Positions 1 to 19,703 of a stretch of DNA of 64,000 nucleotides are shown piece after piece. The first letter of the stretch is position 1; the number at the start of each line of letters is the position of its first letter. The stretch covers positions 40,788,030-40,852,029 of the forward strand of contig OZ022241.1 of the NCBI GenBank assembly GCA_963978895.1, given 5' to 3'. The position numbers and the translations under genes were made by a program. The notes beneath the pieces were generated by a model. That model saw only the letters and a list, made by a program, of their open reading frames with translations, did no database searches and was not told the DNA's origin. Source of the DNA: Erpobdella octoculata (Eukaryota > Annelida > Clitellata > Hirudinida > Erpobdellidae).

Positions 1-610
1 GCTTTCCCTGCAATAAGGCGAGGTCTGACTAATCTTGTACAAATTTAATACGAAATATTATATTATATATTCTGTCATATTGAAAATTTACTTAATTAAT
101 ACAGTAACTATTAAGTTAGATGTTCCATGTTATTTAAAATTAATCGAAGCTGTATTTGTTGATAGAAATTAGATTTTTAAAAATAAAAATGGTGGTAATA
201 AAAGTTATATTCTAGATCTAGATAAAAAAAAAACTGTTATAATGTGTCGGCAAATAATAGCAGATTTCAACAACCGAGGTTCTGTTATTTTCTAAGTTTT
301 GTTTTCTCTTCTTTTCATAATTATCAGTTGTCACTACCTGGACAAAAAACGTATATATTTTGTTTCTTTGCATCGTACTAGAAAAAATAGTCGTTAGATG
401 GATTATTGATTGAAGTTTTTTTGTTCATCAGTTTTTTTCTCATTCCTTGATATTTAAAGTTTAAAAAAAAATTTTTTTTATCCAATCGATATTTTTTTAT
501 TAGCACTTAGGTTCCGTTCTAAAAAAAAAACAATTGTGAAAATCGCAAAATAAAATTTCATATTTCTCGGTAATATTTCCACAAAAATTTTCAGTTTTTT
601 GATTTAAAAA
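1..610. other. AT-rich 5' flank of lectin gene 1
   Basis: AT-rich DNA upstream of the first array gene. No coding exon, RNA gene or clear repeat is seen. The promoter of gene 1 presumably lies here, but no TATA box or other element could be assigned with confidence. Confidence 0.5.
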
Positions 611-2772
611 ATGGCGAAAGCAATATGGCTTCCGTTGTTGATGTTGCATCTTGCTTTCGAGTGTTTGAAAACTAATTCACCCGGAATATTTGCTGCTCAA
701 TCTAGCAAAGATCTAAGAAGAAAAATTGACATGAAATTCAAGAGAAAACTCTCAAGCGGTGGAAACCTCTGCTTGTCTGGAAAACCCTTGATCAAGTTTT
801 ACCCCGCGGTCCGCTCGGACAGTGACTGCGCCAGGCACTGTTTGTCCGCTACGTGGATATGCGGCTCTTTTGAAGTGTTCCTACCAGCAAATGGATCTCT
901 TAATGGAAAATGGTCTTGCCGATTTTTCAGTCCACTTGATCTGAATCTCTATGGGAATTTGACCGACGGCTCATTGGAGTACTACCTTGCCGGTGACCGG
1001 TGCCGTAGATACGAGGTGGTGATGATAATCGTCTTTTTAAAATTTAAAACTCTAAAAATATTTCTTTGGCCATTTATTAGTTTATTTTTATGTATTTTAT
1101 TTTATTTTTTTATTTAACATATTTATTCAGAATAAAAAAGTTTTAGAGGAACTTACGGGTGAGTTTCAAATGAATTTATTTGATTATATTTATCTCAAAA
1201 AAAAATCTTAAAAAGATTTATTACTAAAATAAAAACAACTTTATTGAACAAACAAACTAACAAAACTGTCTGAACTATTAATTATACTATTATTAGATAT
1301 ACATAATATACACATTAGCAACGTAAAAATCCCGACCCAAGGAAGCAAGCAAGCGATTGGATAAGACAGGGTTCTCCAAACTTGTTGAATAAGTTTCTCA
1401 TTATAAATCTGCTTCTTTATGCCACTCACGTTCTTTCCTTCATCAACAGTCAAGCAACTAAAGTTATTCCAGTCCAAGAAAAAAAAATATTTTAGAAAAA
1501 ATAATACAAATTATATTTTTTTTAAATATAAAAGGTCTCCAGGGGCCAGATAAGAGGGCCCCGCGGGCTGCATTTTGGAGACCCCTGGAATGAGACATAA
1601 AGTGATAAAATACAGACTTATTGCTATTACATAACTCATGTTTAAAAACAAAGAAAACTATTTTTTTTAATGAATTACAATTTTATTCAATTAAATCGAC
1701 ACACCCGCGCGAAGAACTCAAAATCACTGCCGATAACATCATCGAGGAAATATACGTAGACGGACTCAATCTGACCAGATTGGATCACTACGACGAATGG
1801 ACCGTTCCAAAGCGCTATTTGATCTCCAAGTGGAGCAGACAAGTAGTTCTCATTTTAGCCAACACTGGTCCTTATTATGGAGTTTACGGTATGACCGAGG
1901 ATCTATGTCTTGTGACAAAATCCAACTCCTGGAAATGCATCATTGTTGAAACGTCGCAGACAGGTAATTTGTGTTAAACAAGTTAAAAAAAATTTTTTTA
2001 TTTTATGTTTAAAGTCAAAGTTCAAGTTGTTTATGAAAGCTGACTTAATATTTTATAAAAACGAAGCTAAATGCGGGCTAGTAAACTGAAATTTGAATAG
2101 TTGTGGTTGAATGTATAAAAGTTTTTCCAAAATTTTATTTAGGTTACAATCTCTGTTTGTGTATGTGTGTGTGTGGCTTTCTCTGTACGCAAATCTTGCA
2201 AGTAAAATTTAACCAGCTTTTTGACTAGCTAGGAAGCTGAAACTTTCAGCATAGCTTTATATTGGATGACAATACATGATTCAATTAAAAAAAATTTAAT
2301 TTGAACATCTTTCGTATTTCTAAATCGAGTGTATTTGAAATTAAAGTTTGTGTTGAAACACCTTTTTTTCCTATACTTGTTTTTATCCAAATTGAAACTG
2401 ATTTGATCAAAAATAAAAAAAAACTAATCTTGAACAAAACTTCTTTTAAAAACAATACAATTACATATTTCATTTGTTGTAGTTTATATTTTGTTCAAAT
2501 TTAGTTATTCAGTTGACAATATTTAAACTCGTTTGCTACTAATATCACCTATGAAACCGTTTTTTTTATCATCTTCAGTTATCACCATTGATAACACCGA
2601 TTGGACTCAAATCGGTTTTGACGATTCTTCGTGGTTGGAGCCGAAAGAGAATTACCAAGGGTACCAGGAGGTAGTCGGCATCGATCCAGTGTACGCTCGC
2701 TGGCTGTACATGGAATCGCAGGAGGAAGTGTTAAAGTTCTACTGCAGAGGATATTTCCAAGATTGCTACTAG
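611..2772 (+). CDS. PAN/galactose-binding-like secreted protein, array gene 1
   Basis: Four exons: 611-1015, 1131-1158, 1715-1963 and 2579-2772, giving 291 aa with intron phases 0, 1, 1. A hydrophobic leader (about residues 1-22) is followed by a PAN/Apple-like domain with six cysteines ending in CRRYE at the first donor. The 28-nt second exon encodes NKKVLEELT. Exon 3 has TADNIIEEIYVDG and GMTEDLCLVT; exon 4 has WTQIGFDDSSW and YARWLYMES, ending in YCRGYFQDCY. The start is the first ATG of the open frame, directly before the leader. The acceptor of exon 3 lies in a poor pyrimidine context but keeps phase and length (249 nt) equal to the paralogues. AATAAA lies at 2809-2814. The PAN plus jelly-roll lectin reading comes from motif pattern; ligand unknown. 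Intron 2 holds a hAT fragment and intron 3 a dispersed repeat. Confidence 0.82.
1241..1587 (-). mobile_element. hAT-type transposon fragment in intron 2 of gene 1
   Basis: The right edge (about 1574-1587) reads TTTTGGAGACCCCTG, whose complement CAGGGGTCTCCAAAA is a typical hAT terminal sequence next to a GC-rich subterminal stretch. On the - strand a short frame (1241-1477) contains LTVDEGKNVSGIKKQIYNE, resembling the 'TxDGAxxMxGxxxG' region of ZBED/GTF2IRD2-type hAT transposases. The left terminus was not found, so this is a degraded or truncated copy. Confidence 0.4.
2135..2380 (+). repeat. Dispersed repeat D, copy 1 (intron 3 of gene 1)
   Basis: An element of about 250 bp that starts near TTATTTAGGTTACAAT, has a (TG)n stretch, then TCTTGCAAGTAAAATTTAAC and CTAGCTAGGAAGCTGAAAC, and ends near TTTCCT(T/A)TACTTG. 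The same order of motifs recurs at 10362-10547 (reverse), 17409-17664, 45504-45699 and 55640-55890. It has no coding capacity. Class unknown; no terminal inverted repeat or target duplication was recognised. Confidence 0.65.
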
Positions 2773-5365
2773 CAATCGATGTAGGGAAAAAGGGGATCCA
2801 CTGAATCGAATAAAAAAAAATTTTTCGGTTGTACAACTGATTTGTTTTCTTGTTAGTTTGAATAGAAGACTATTAGTTATTTTAAAAATTATTGCTATCT
2901 GTAAATTGATTCATTTACTGCAATTACTATTTGCTTGATTTTATCGAAACGACACACGCTAAGCGTCCTATCGTCCAAGAAAATCAAATTTAGTACTTAC
3001 TTTATTTCTTACCAGTTTCATCATTAATTTTTAATCTTGCAATGTTTCCTTAAAAAACGAAAAAATATTTTGTGCGTGTGTGGAAAAATTAAATGTTTTG
3101 ACAAATTTTAAAAACAATTTTCAAATTTGAACCAAATGCGTTGTGTCACGAAACATTAAAATAAGTGTTTCTCTTTAATCAATCGATGGATCGTACAAGT
3201 TTCTATAACTTGTTCTGATGGAGCTTAAAAGCGTTTTGACACAAAGCAACAATTGGCTCATCAGATGTGTCTTTCAAAGCTCGTTGCAAAGCAGTTAGTG
3301 ACATTTAAAAATTCGTTAAAATGTAAAGACAGCTTCATTTATATTACTAAATATGATAAAAGGTTCAGCGTAAAGACGTTTATTAGAAATGAAAAACGTT
3401 TAGAAAACAATGAAACGACTCAAACAGAAATATTCAGAAAACAGTCTTGGCTTCTTTCTCTGGAATTCCTTTTCACGTTCCACGTTCCTTCATTGCACCT
3501 TCATCTCTCATTTCTTTCCGCCATGGGATGAAAATCTGCTTTTTTGGCCAATTTGTAGCCGAGCTCTACTTGAACGCGCTACATAAATTGAACTTGAAAA
3601 TTAAATTGACATCAAATGGAATTTATTAGATCAGAGAAATGTAATTGCTGGTTTGAAAAAAAAAACTTAAAAAATATGTAATAGTATTAATTTAAAAAAA
3701 AAAAAATTAATACTCTGTTTTTTCTTCAACATCTTTTATCAATACGTTTTTTGATTGACATTTTTGGGAAAAATAAAAAAAAGATTTTTAAACAAAAACC
3801 AATGAATAGGAAAGTTTTGTTTTTTTTCATTATTTTTTTCTGTAATGTCATGCAGGTCATATCACTCATGACTGGTTAAGTGGATTGACGGTTATACAAA
3901 CCAGAAATATCCAGAATAATTTCAGCAATCTTGGTAGTAGGATCTACGGTCACATTAAAAATGAACTAAATTTGCCTATCTAGTGGTAGCCCGTCTACAG
4001 CACAAATCTGGCTTCACCCTTTCCACCCATGCCACCCATGCCACCCATGCCATCCATGCCACCCATGCCACCCATGCCACCTATGCCACTCATGCCACCC
4101 ATGCCACCTTGCCACCCATGCCACCCATGCCACTTGTGCCACTTATGCCACCCATGCCATCCATGCCACCCATGCCACCCATGCCACCTATGCCACCCAT
4201 GCCACCCATGCCACCCATGCCACCCATGCCACCCATTCTTTCATCTGCCCACCTCCCATGTCACTCATTTGTCTCCTAATTCTCATTATTCTATTCCACA
4301 GACTGCAACAAGTGGTCGGTCCTACAACTTCAATATCTGATCAATTATATGCTTTTTCAATAAAAAGCTATACTTATATACGGTTTCAACGTTACGATTT
4401 CTTCTATTCATTAATTCATCACCATCATTTCTGTTATATATTTTTCAAAAGATTCGGTTAGTTGCATTCTGATGTGAGAATTGCTGTATTGAAATGGATT
4501 AGTGATATGTCCGACGTAACAAAAGTAATTTTTTGTAGTTTTGTTGTCTTCATTTTTTCTAATTATTTTTTTTTCATTTTTTGATGTAGGAAATCTGAAA
4601 ACCAAAAAAATATTTTGGTGAGTTGTACTGGTGCTGGTGACTGTAAGTGAGCGTCAAATGAAAATACTTTGAGATGAAAATCTTCATGAGTTGAGGGGCG
4701 GCAGCGGGTTCAGGAGAGTGGAGAATATTCAGATTATCCATTAATTTTTTTTGGATAGAATACCCGATTTTTAAAAAATGGTTGTAGTTGAAAGTAAAAT
4801 TGTTGAAAAATGCTTACAACTATCCCCGGGTTATTATCTTCTTTGGAAAGAAAAAATGGAAGTTTAAAAAAAAAATTGAAAAATACCTACGATTACCCCC
4901 TCCCCCGTTTGTCAGTTTTTTTAGGGAAAAGTGTGAAAATCTTTGGAGGTGCATCCCCCTCACCAGATATTTCTGAATTCGTCACTGTGGAAGGATGCCG
5001 ATATTAGGAAATTTAAAACAGATTTAATTCTGCTTTTTATACTCAAACATGATTTATTTGCTTTGAAACGCTTGAGACATTTAGCTAAATAAAATGGATT
5101 TTGAAATATTAAACTATTGAAGTTTAATTTTTTTAAACCCTCCTTTTTTTCTCCCAAAAATTTTGCGTGCGCCTCTGTTGATAAGTAAGTAGAAATTTAC
5201 AGATCTTTTTTGTTGTATTGCCGTAAGTATTGGCTTATTGTCTTGGGCACTTTGTATTATTTCAGATACTTGTTTTATTCTGTGTTTCTCCATTGGCACT
5301 TAGTAATTATAAAAGCAGCAGTATTTTGTTTTCGTGAACATTGCTACAAATCAGTATTTTTTTCA
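2773..5365. other. Intergenic spacer between genes 1 and 2
   Basis: Gene-free DNA of 2.6 kb. It contains the 3' end signal of gene 1, a 9-bp minisatellite (4022-4236), an AG-preceded block near 4303 that recurs upstream of other array genes, a C-rich stretch near 4898-4912 whose surroundings resemble 55905-56060, and just before gene 2 a conserved upstream block (about 5205-5330) shared with genes 4, 6, 7 and 8. Short ORFs here show no recognisable protein. Confidence 0.55.
4022..4236 (+). repeat. (CCACCCATG)n minisatellite
   Basis: About 24 units of a 9-bp repeat with occasional CTATG, CTTATG and CTTGTG variants. Shorter, more degenerate relatives of the same CCAYCCATR motif sit at the matching place upstream of gene 4 (about 15460-15510), gene 6 (about 21985-22060) and gene 7 (about 25795-25890), so the seed predates the gene duplications and only this copy expanded. 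Confidence 0.85.
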
Positions 5366-7069
5366 ATGGCTACAACACTAACACACTCGCTGGTACTGAC
5401 CATCACAGCCTTGAGCTGTTTAATTATGCAATCAATTTGTGCTGCAAGTAATTTCAGTGGACATCTTCCAGAAGAAAAATTTCAAACGATATTCAAAAGA
5501 AAGCTTTTGCAAGGTGAAAACCTTTGCGTATCTGGAAAACACATAAGCAAATATGATGCAGGAGTTCATTCCAAGCCAGTGTGTGCTTATCTATGCAGAT
5601 CTGCGGATACGAAATGCGATTCCTTTGAACTATCTCCTACTACAAACGAATCTTTTATTAATGAATGGTCTTGTCAACTTTTTAAACAATTGGATCCTAA
5701 TCTCTATCAAAGTCCGACCAACGGATGGACTTACTATCCTGCTGGCAATAAATGTTATAGATATGAGGTATTATTATCATATTTTTTAAATTATCAATTT
5801 TTCAAAAAACAATAGAATATTTTATTTTAGTTTATGAAAATGTATATTTTGAAGTATTTGACTACTTAAATTACACTAAATTGCAAAACAATTTCATTTA
5901 AATTGTCAGACGCTAAGTCCAGAAAAAAGATAAGATTGAAAACAGTTTTTATATGCTCCAAAATGTCTTTAAATAATTGAATATTAACCAAATTGCAATA
6001 TAAAATATTTTAAATCATTTAAAAATTTATTTGATTGAAAAAAAAAATTACAATTTTTTAGATGAAAGATTTTCTAGACGGATTTGGAGGTAGGTTGGTT
6101 GGTGTGTGACGTTGTAAAGTGAAAAAATATTTCTATTTTGTAAATTGCCTAAAAATTACAATCAAATTTTATTTAGTTAGCTAATTTTTTCAACAAACAG
6201 TTGTAATAACTAGTTAATCTAAAGCCCTTTAGGACAATCTAATGAAAAACATTTTTTTCTCGAAAAACTAGTAACAAAGAGTGACTAATAAAATATTTAA
6301 AAAAATCATCATTAGTAAGGCAAACAAACAATTTCTAAGTCATTGTAATTTGAAAAAAATATTTTAAAAAATAGTTATTTGTTTAAAGTAAAGGTAGGAA
6401 TTTTTTTTTAAATTTGTATGAAGAACTTAATATTACTGCGGACAATGTCATCGAAGAAATATATGTCGACGGAATCCCCTTGCCCAGATTGTCCACGTAC
6501 AATAGCTACTTCGTTGCGAAGCACTATTGGGTTTCGAAATGGAGCAAAATGATAGCTCTCGACCTTTCCAACACAAGCCCTCAGCATGGAATTTATGGCA
6601 TGACAGATGATCTGAGTCTCGTGACCAGAAGTGACTCGTGGAGGTGCGTCATCGTCGAGACAACTAATACAGGTAATTTATAGTACGAAAAAATTTAAAT
6701 TGAAATTATTCATTTTATAAAATAAAACAAAACTACAAAAAATTACATTCAGTATATTTAAAAATTGACAAATCAATAATTTTAGCTGAAAGAAAAAAGA
6801 CAGGATAAGCCAAACTTGATTTAAATAAATTATTCAGCTCAAATTTGACTGAGCTTTTTTAAGTAGACTTTTTTTTGCAAGGTACCGTGTACAACTATAC
6901 TGGTTGGACTCAGATAGGATATAACGACTCAGAATGGATGGTACCAGTTGAAATGTATCCAGGCTACATTGGCGTGGATGGAATCGATCCAACTTATGCT
7001 CGCTGGTTGTATATGAAATCAGCAGTAGACGTGCTTAGATTCTTATGTAGAGGATATTTCAGAAATTAA
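5366..7069 (+). CDS. PAN/galactose-binding-like secreted protein, array gene 2
   Basis: Exons 5366-5767, 6062-6089, 6424-6672 and 6882-7069; 288 aa. The open frame extends upstream to 5210, but the ATG at 5366 sits directly before a signal-peptide-like leader (MATTLTHSLVLTITALSCL) that aligns with the other members, so it is chosen. PAN-like domain in exon 1 with six conserved cysteines; microexon MKDFLDGFG; lectin-like part with TADNVIEEIYVDG, GMTDDLSLVTRSDSWRC, WTQIGYNDSEW and YARWLYMKS...CRGYFRN. AATAAA at 7099-7104. The first 60 nt of exon 3 after the acceptor region are almost the same as in gene 6. Tandem member of the + strand array; secretion inferred from the leader. Confidence 0.85.
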
Positions 7070-7251
7070 GCCGAACTAGTTGCATTGAATTTTAATTTAA
7101 TAAAATTTATATATAAAAGCATATTTTTCTAATTATTTGTCGAAGAAGTTTACAAACCAATCATGTTTTAACTTGCTTTTTTGTCAAAATTTTATTTTTG
7201 CCAATACTTGACAAAAAATGTAAAATATTTTAACATACGGACAGTTATTTT

Positions 7252-9280
<2,029 letters not shown>

Positions 9281-9918
9281 GTTTCAGGAAGCAATGACAA
9301 TTATTTGTTTCAAGTTTATTTCACCAAAATATTTTTTCGTTTTTTCCAAGAAAAACCGTATAAATGTTTGGTTATTTTTAAATTTTTTCTCACGTCTGTT
9401 TCACCAAAATATATTCTTGTTTTTTCCAAGAAAAATGTTATAGCTGGATGTACAAAAAAGCAAATTTTCACAGATATCGGATAGCTGGCATACTCGAGTA
9501 CTTCAAAACTTATAAATATATCATAAGTATATATTTATAACATCATCGTAACATACCGGATAACAAACGTCAGATATTGATTAGATAACTGGATGAATCA
9601 AGAGAGCAAATTGGTATTCGGTACATCCTTAATTGTTTTCAGCTGGTTCTAGGAATAGTTTGGGGATTGATTATACTTTTAGGAAAGATTGAGAAACAAA
9701 ACTAATAGCTTTTACCAATATAGTCGAGTCTTTATGTTATTGTTCTTTTTTTTATTATTGTTATTTATTCGTGTGTTATAGAAAACAAAAATATTCAGCT
9801 GTTATTTTATTTTGAAATAAATAACTAAAAATTTAGTGTTAGAGCAAGAGTATTTTCAGAAGTTTTGTGTTACGTTTCAAAAGCCGCATTGATAGCCATT
9901 TATTTTTTCCAGCACAAA
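9281..9918. other. 5' flank of lectin gene 3
   Basis: AT-rich spacer with two copies of a TTTCACCAAAATAT...TTTTTTCCAAGAAAAA motif (near 9320 and 9400). It resembles the flank of gene 5 (about 19040-19100), in line with genes 3 and 5 also sharing their leader peptide. No gene seen. Confidence 0.45.
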
Positions 9919-14444
<4,526 letters not shown>

Positions 14445-16028
14445 CTCAAAAAACTTTCTCAACATTTTGCTCTGCATGTAGACCCGAACTAACATAAGTT
14501 AACATATGAGTTAACATAAACTCACCAAGTTTTCTGTTAAAAAATGCACCTTGCACTTTTGTTTATAGTTAACATTATTTCACTTTTTTCACAAATTTGT
14601 ATGCAGTAATAATTTTTTCCAATGTTTCAAACTTCATTTATTTCAACAACCATTTGATGAAAATGTATTAAAAACATGAATATTGTTATTTTTTGGGTTT
14701 TCTTTTTCTTTGTTTAATTTTTAGTTGTTATATATTTGTAATTTTGACTGTTTTTGGTTGTTTTTAATATTTAATGTATTTTTTGGCAAGGTTTTATAAT
14801 AAAAAAATACAGTTTTCAACATCCGTTTTTTTATTTTGCTTTGCTTGTACTTTGAATAGTTTTGAAAAGTTTATACGTCAAATGTTTTCTTGTATTTTTC
14901 ATTAATATTTTTTATCCTTTTTTTATAATCTTACCTCTGTATATTTGATCACTTTTTGAAAATGTTTAATTTTTTAATTTTTGTTTTTTACTATTTTTTT
15001 CTCGCTCTAGTTTTTTCTTGTTTTCCCTCTGCTTTCTTCTTTTTCTTGAATCTTTTTCTTTTTTCTTCAACATTCAATTTGCAAAGTACAATATATATCA
15101 GTGATTGTTTTGTTCATTGATATTCAGCAGTTTTTAGAGTTTTTAAGCAATAAAGAATTTGAATCTGTCTTTTGTGTCTGTTATTCTATAAAATAAAGTA
15201 TTTTAGCGACACGTTTATTTATTGAATATAACAAATACACTAATCATGAGCTGTGTTTGATGTCAATGAACTAATTTAGTAAAAGCAGCCGCACTGTCAA
15301 TAAAAATGTACCACAAATATTGACAAAGAAATTCAAGGGTAGAAACCCAGAATATTATTCAACATTAAAAAATTGATAACATGATGGTTGCTGTTTGTCA
15401 AATGCGGCTGACTTTTTTTTTCCTCTCCATTAACTTATTTCATTTTTGTAAATACCGCTACCCATTCCACCCATACCACCCATGCCGCAACCTACCCATA
15501 CCACCCATGCCCCAATATCATTTTCCATTTTTTTCCAAATTGCAGTAAGTGGTAGTTTCTACGATAACAATGTGTCATCATTAATATAATTCTTTTAGAA
15601 ATAAAATCGTATATTAAAGAAAAAAATTAAAAGATATTCTGATATTCTAGGGAAAGAAATTTTGACTATTTGACCATTCAATCTCTACGCGAATTAATGG
15701 ACTTTATACGTGAATCCATCAAAAATATGGCTATAGAATTGTATATTACTTGTAGGTTGTCGTATTCTTTTTTCTAAAAAAAGTTTGTTATTTGTGGAAA
15801 GTAAGGAAGTAATAGGGCGGTATTTCGAAGAAGTTATTGATGGATAGCTAAGTGGTAACATATGTTTTTTTTTTGTTCATTCGTCATTAATTGACTTTTT
15901 GTTTTCAACACATTGTCTTGCTGGGTTTCTTCGTATTCCATTTGCACTGGTATTCCTAAAATTGAATATCAGAAGCATTTTTTCTGTAGACGATACTGGA
16001 CATCAGTATGACTATCTTAATTTTCAAA
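14445..16028. other. Spacer between genes 3 and 4
   Basis: AT-rich, gene-free. From about 15190 it is colinear with the DNA upstream of genes 6 (from about 21740) and 7 (from about 25545): words such as AGCAGCCGCACTGTCAATA, the CCAYCC minisatellite relic (15460-15510), and the upstream block before the ATG (about 15785-16010) occur in the same order. This marks the gene duplication units as including about 0.8 kb of upstream DNA. Confidence 0.6.
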
Positions 16029-17419
16029 ATGGCGATAACGCTAACTTGGTCGTTATTACCGAGTATGGTTTTAAACTGTTTGAATATAGAGCCAATTCAT
16101 GCTAATTCAGGAATTGAACAATACGAAACATCAACGGATGCAGATGTTATCAGTGAAACAAACATCACAGGAAAAAGATTTGAAATGAAATTCAAAAAAA
16201 AGATTTCCGCTGATCAAAACCTCTGCGTTTATGGAAAACCCATAAATAAAATTAATTACATGGTTCGCTCCAAACTGCAGTGTGCTTTTCTCTGCAGATC
16301 TGCTGATACGAATTGTGAATCTTTTCAAATCTATCCTTCTACAAGTGAAACCTTCAATAGTAAATGGTTTTGCCAACTCTTTGGTCCACTTGATCCTAAT
16401 TTCTATCATAATTTCACTAACGGATGGTCGTACTATTTTGCTGGTGATGAATGCCTTAGATACCAGGTATTACAATATCTATATTAAATTATAATAACTT
16501 ACAATAACTTACCATACATTTTAATAAATTATAATAAATTAAATAAATTATAATACATTAAAATAAAATAAAATAAACTAAAATAAATTATAATGATTTT
16601 TGATAAATTAAAGTATAATCTAATTTTGAATAACTGATCATTTGTGTGTGTTTTTCAGATATCAGGTTTAGTTTCAGTTAAATTTAAAATTTTAAAACAT
16701 CTGTTTATTTCAATAAATATTTTTAACATAGTATGAAGGCATGACTGTAACTAGGACGCCTAAACAGAAATTAATCAACTTTTATTGAATTATAAATTTT
16801 TTTAATATTTCAAAAGACGTTTTTTGCAATAAATAATTTTTTTTCAGATCAAAGATTTTTTAGACCAGTTTAGAGGTAAGCTAAAAGTGAATTGATGGTG
16901 TCAGATTTAAAAAATAACAATTTGTATTTAGTAAAAATTTTCAAAAATAATTTTAATTTTGAACCTCCATATGTTAACTTTACTGCTGGTCTTGCTTGCT
17001 TAGTTTTTTTTGCAAATTTTCAAAGTAAAAATTAACGAACTTCCCTCATTCAATCAATTTAAAATTTGAATTACAGGCTTACTTTTCATGACAATGCAAA
17101 TTTCTTAGAGAAAATTTGTTTTTTAATATAAAATAGTAGTTATCTATGTTTAAAAATAACAAATGATAATAATTTATGTTTTAAAACAACAACAAATCAA
17201 ACACATCTATATAAATGTTTACATATAAAATACTTGTCGTCTTAAAAAAATTATATCAAATGAAAACCTCGTTTTATACAATTTACGTGTTAAAAAATTA
17301 TTTTTAAATGTACTATATCAACCTGAAAAAATATTGTTTAAATAAATCAAATTAGGTCTATCGTTATTTTATTGTAAGTTATTAAAAAAAAGTTTTACAA
17401 AATCTTATTTAGGTTACAA

Positions 17420-17460
<41 letters not shown>

Positions 17461-18478
17461 CTTTCTCTGTATGCAAATCTTGCAAGTAAAATTTAACCAA
17501 CTTTTTGACTATCTAGGAAGCTGAAACTTTCAGCATAGTTTTATATTGAATGACAATACGTGATTCAATTAAAAAAAACTTTATTTGAACATCTTTCGTA
17601 TTTCTAGATCGAGTGTATTTGAAATTAAAGTATGTGTTGAAAAACTCATTTTTCCTTTACTTGTTTTACAAATAAAATATTTAAAAGTTTTTATCTGAAG
17701 ACAAAATTATAACAGTTCGGTTATTTTCTTAAAGAACTTTACGTCACAGCGGACAACAATGTCGAAGAAGTATATGCTGACGGAATTTCCTTCCCCAAAT
17801 TGCCAGGCTACGACAACTGGCCCACAACAAAAGTTTATTTAATCTCAAAACAGAGTAGAATGATTGCTTTTGCTCTTTTCAATACCGGCTCTGACTATGG
17901 AGTTGTTGGAATGACCAATGATTTAAGTTTCGTGACCAGAAACAATTCATTGAAGTGCATCATCGTCAAAACAGAAAACCAAAGTAATTTATTTTAAGCC
18001 ATGATATTTAATTCAAACTAGCAATTTAAAAAAAAATCTGTACTAATAAATTGATTAGATCTGTTCTTATTTATTTAATTTAAATAAAATGCAATATAAA
18101 AAATTTATAAGCAGATAAATCCAATAAAAAATTTAAGGTTGATTTAAAATTAAATAAACTTATTTTATTTTATTTCAGCAAGTGAACTAAGGCCGATTCA
18201 GATTTAAAAAAAAAACTTTAATTAAGTTATATTTATATTAACTTAACTTATAAGTTTATTACATTTCAAAAGCTTCTACCATTGATTTCACCAACTGGAC
18301 TCAGATCGGTTACAACGACTCCTTGTGGACAGTTCCCTTGGAAAAAGATAAAAGTTATTTAGTTCCGTTGGTGGGCATTGATTCAAATTACGCTCGCTGG
18401 TTGTACTTGGACTCAGTAGAGGATGTGCTGAAATTCTACTGCAGAGGATTTTTTAACAATTTAGTCGGAGAAGTTTAA
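16029..18478 (+). CDS. PAN/galactose-binding-like secreted protein, array gene 4
   Basis: Exons 16029-16466, 16848-16875, 17735-17983 and 18273-18478; 306 aa, the longest member. The start is the ATG before MAITLTWSLLPSMVLNCL; seven codons upstream there is another in-frame ATG (16008). A linker of about 30 residues separates leader and PAN domain. PAN cysteines are intact and exon 1 ends RYQ rather than RYE. Microexon IKDFLDQFR. Exon 4 has no internal ATG; it encodes WTQIGYNDSLW, YARWLYLDS and FYCRGFFNNLVGEV, a C-terminus five residues longer than in gene 6. AATAAA at 18509-18514. Exon 4 is nearly the same as that of gene 6 while exon 3 differs more, pointing to gene conversion. Intron 2 holds dispersed repeat D. 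Confidence 0.83.
17409..17664 (+). repeat. Dispersed repeat D, copy 3 (intron 2 of gene 4)
   Basis: Copy of the 2135-2380 element with a longer (TG)n run (about 17424-17458). Confidence 0.7.
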
Positions 18479-19703
18479 AATAAACATTACAAGATCTCTG
18501 TTGAATAGAATAAAAAACATTTAGACATATAAAAATATTCAAACAATGATTAGCGTTGTTCTATAAAAAGCTATCCAATTGAATAAGTTTTCGTTTTGAA
18601 TATTTTCTTTGTTTAGGTACTTATGTTTTCAATAAACTATTTTCTTATTTTAAATTTTTAGTGCACTAAGTAGTTCAGTCATCGTGATATTTGATTTGTT
18701 TTTTTTTACTTCAACTAATAAAAGTTATATTTATTATTAGCAGAATTTCATTTCTTAGAAGTTAATAATGTATCATCTTATAATTGGCAAAGGATTCATT
18801 ATGATTAAATTTTGAAGCTGAATTATTTATTAATTAATCAATAAAGTTAAAACCAAAAGAAAATACACTGATTATTACAGAGTAAAAGAAGGGAATAAAA
18901 AATCACCAAATTATTATCATATCTATAAAAATGCAAAAGTGGTTTTTTCTCATTTTTCAGCCCCAAAACATTAAGTGCAGTGGTTACTGCAGCAGTTAAT
19001 ATAAAATCAATAATAACTTGCATATTTTATAATCTTTTTATGTTTTGTTTCTGTTTTAACAAACAAGATTTCCAGTTTTTTCCTAGCAAAAAAATAGTAA
19101 TAATTTTATTTCATTATTTTTTATTTTAGAAACAGTTTTATTGTAATTTTGTAGATTCATGCAATAAAGCTTGCAATATTCTATCACATTCGTGGAGACG
19201 TATGACTGTTTTGCTTTTGTAAAAAAAATAAATAAGCAAATAAGAATTAGCTTTTTTTATTAAATATTTTACATTGAATAAAACTCAAATTATTTTGATT
19301 AGTATAGTTATGCAAAGAAAACCTCCCAATAAAGCTATTTAAAAACTTAAAACGTTTCATCTTTAAGTTTAACAATCAAAAACGATTTTTAAAACCTAAT
19401 ATTTTCTATTTTTTTCTATAATCTGATTCATTTTATATTCAACGATGAATTATATTTGTTGTTGCTGTTGGTGATTATCATTTTGTCTCTATTTGACCAG
19501 CTTAAATGTTCAGAAATGAACGCTTAAGGAATTGAGATAATTTCTTAAGCAATACGATTCCTGTTTGTGATAAAAAAAACATTTGTTTTCAGTACAATTC
19601 CAAAATAGTGGGTAAAAATAAAAAGTCAGAAAAGAAACATGTTATAGAGACTTTTGCATTTAAAAACTAGAACTTAACAACCCTTGACTTTTTAAACTTC
19701 AAA
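18479..19703. other. Spacer between genes 4 and 5
   Basis: AT-rich DNA without gene. Near 19005-19040 it carries a single diverged copy (AATCAATAATAACTTGCATA) of the linker that makes up the 7252-9280 satellite, with a similar downstream flank. Otherwise nothing recognised. Confidence 0.55.

Noticed and set aside
1241..1477. Independent 78-aa gene on the - strand in intron 2 of gene 1
   Set aside because: Resembles part of a hAT transposase and adjoins a hAT end; treated as transposon debris.
15899..16105. Upstream extension of gene 4 (and 22445, 5210, 33636 for genes 6, 2, 9) as coding N-terminus
   Set aside because: Frames are not conserved among paralogues, and each gene has an ATG directly before a signal-peptide-like leader.
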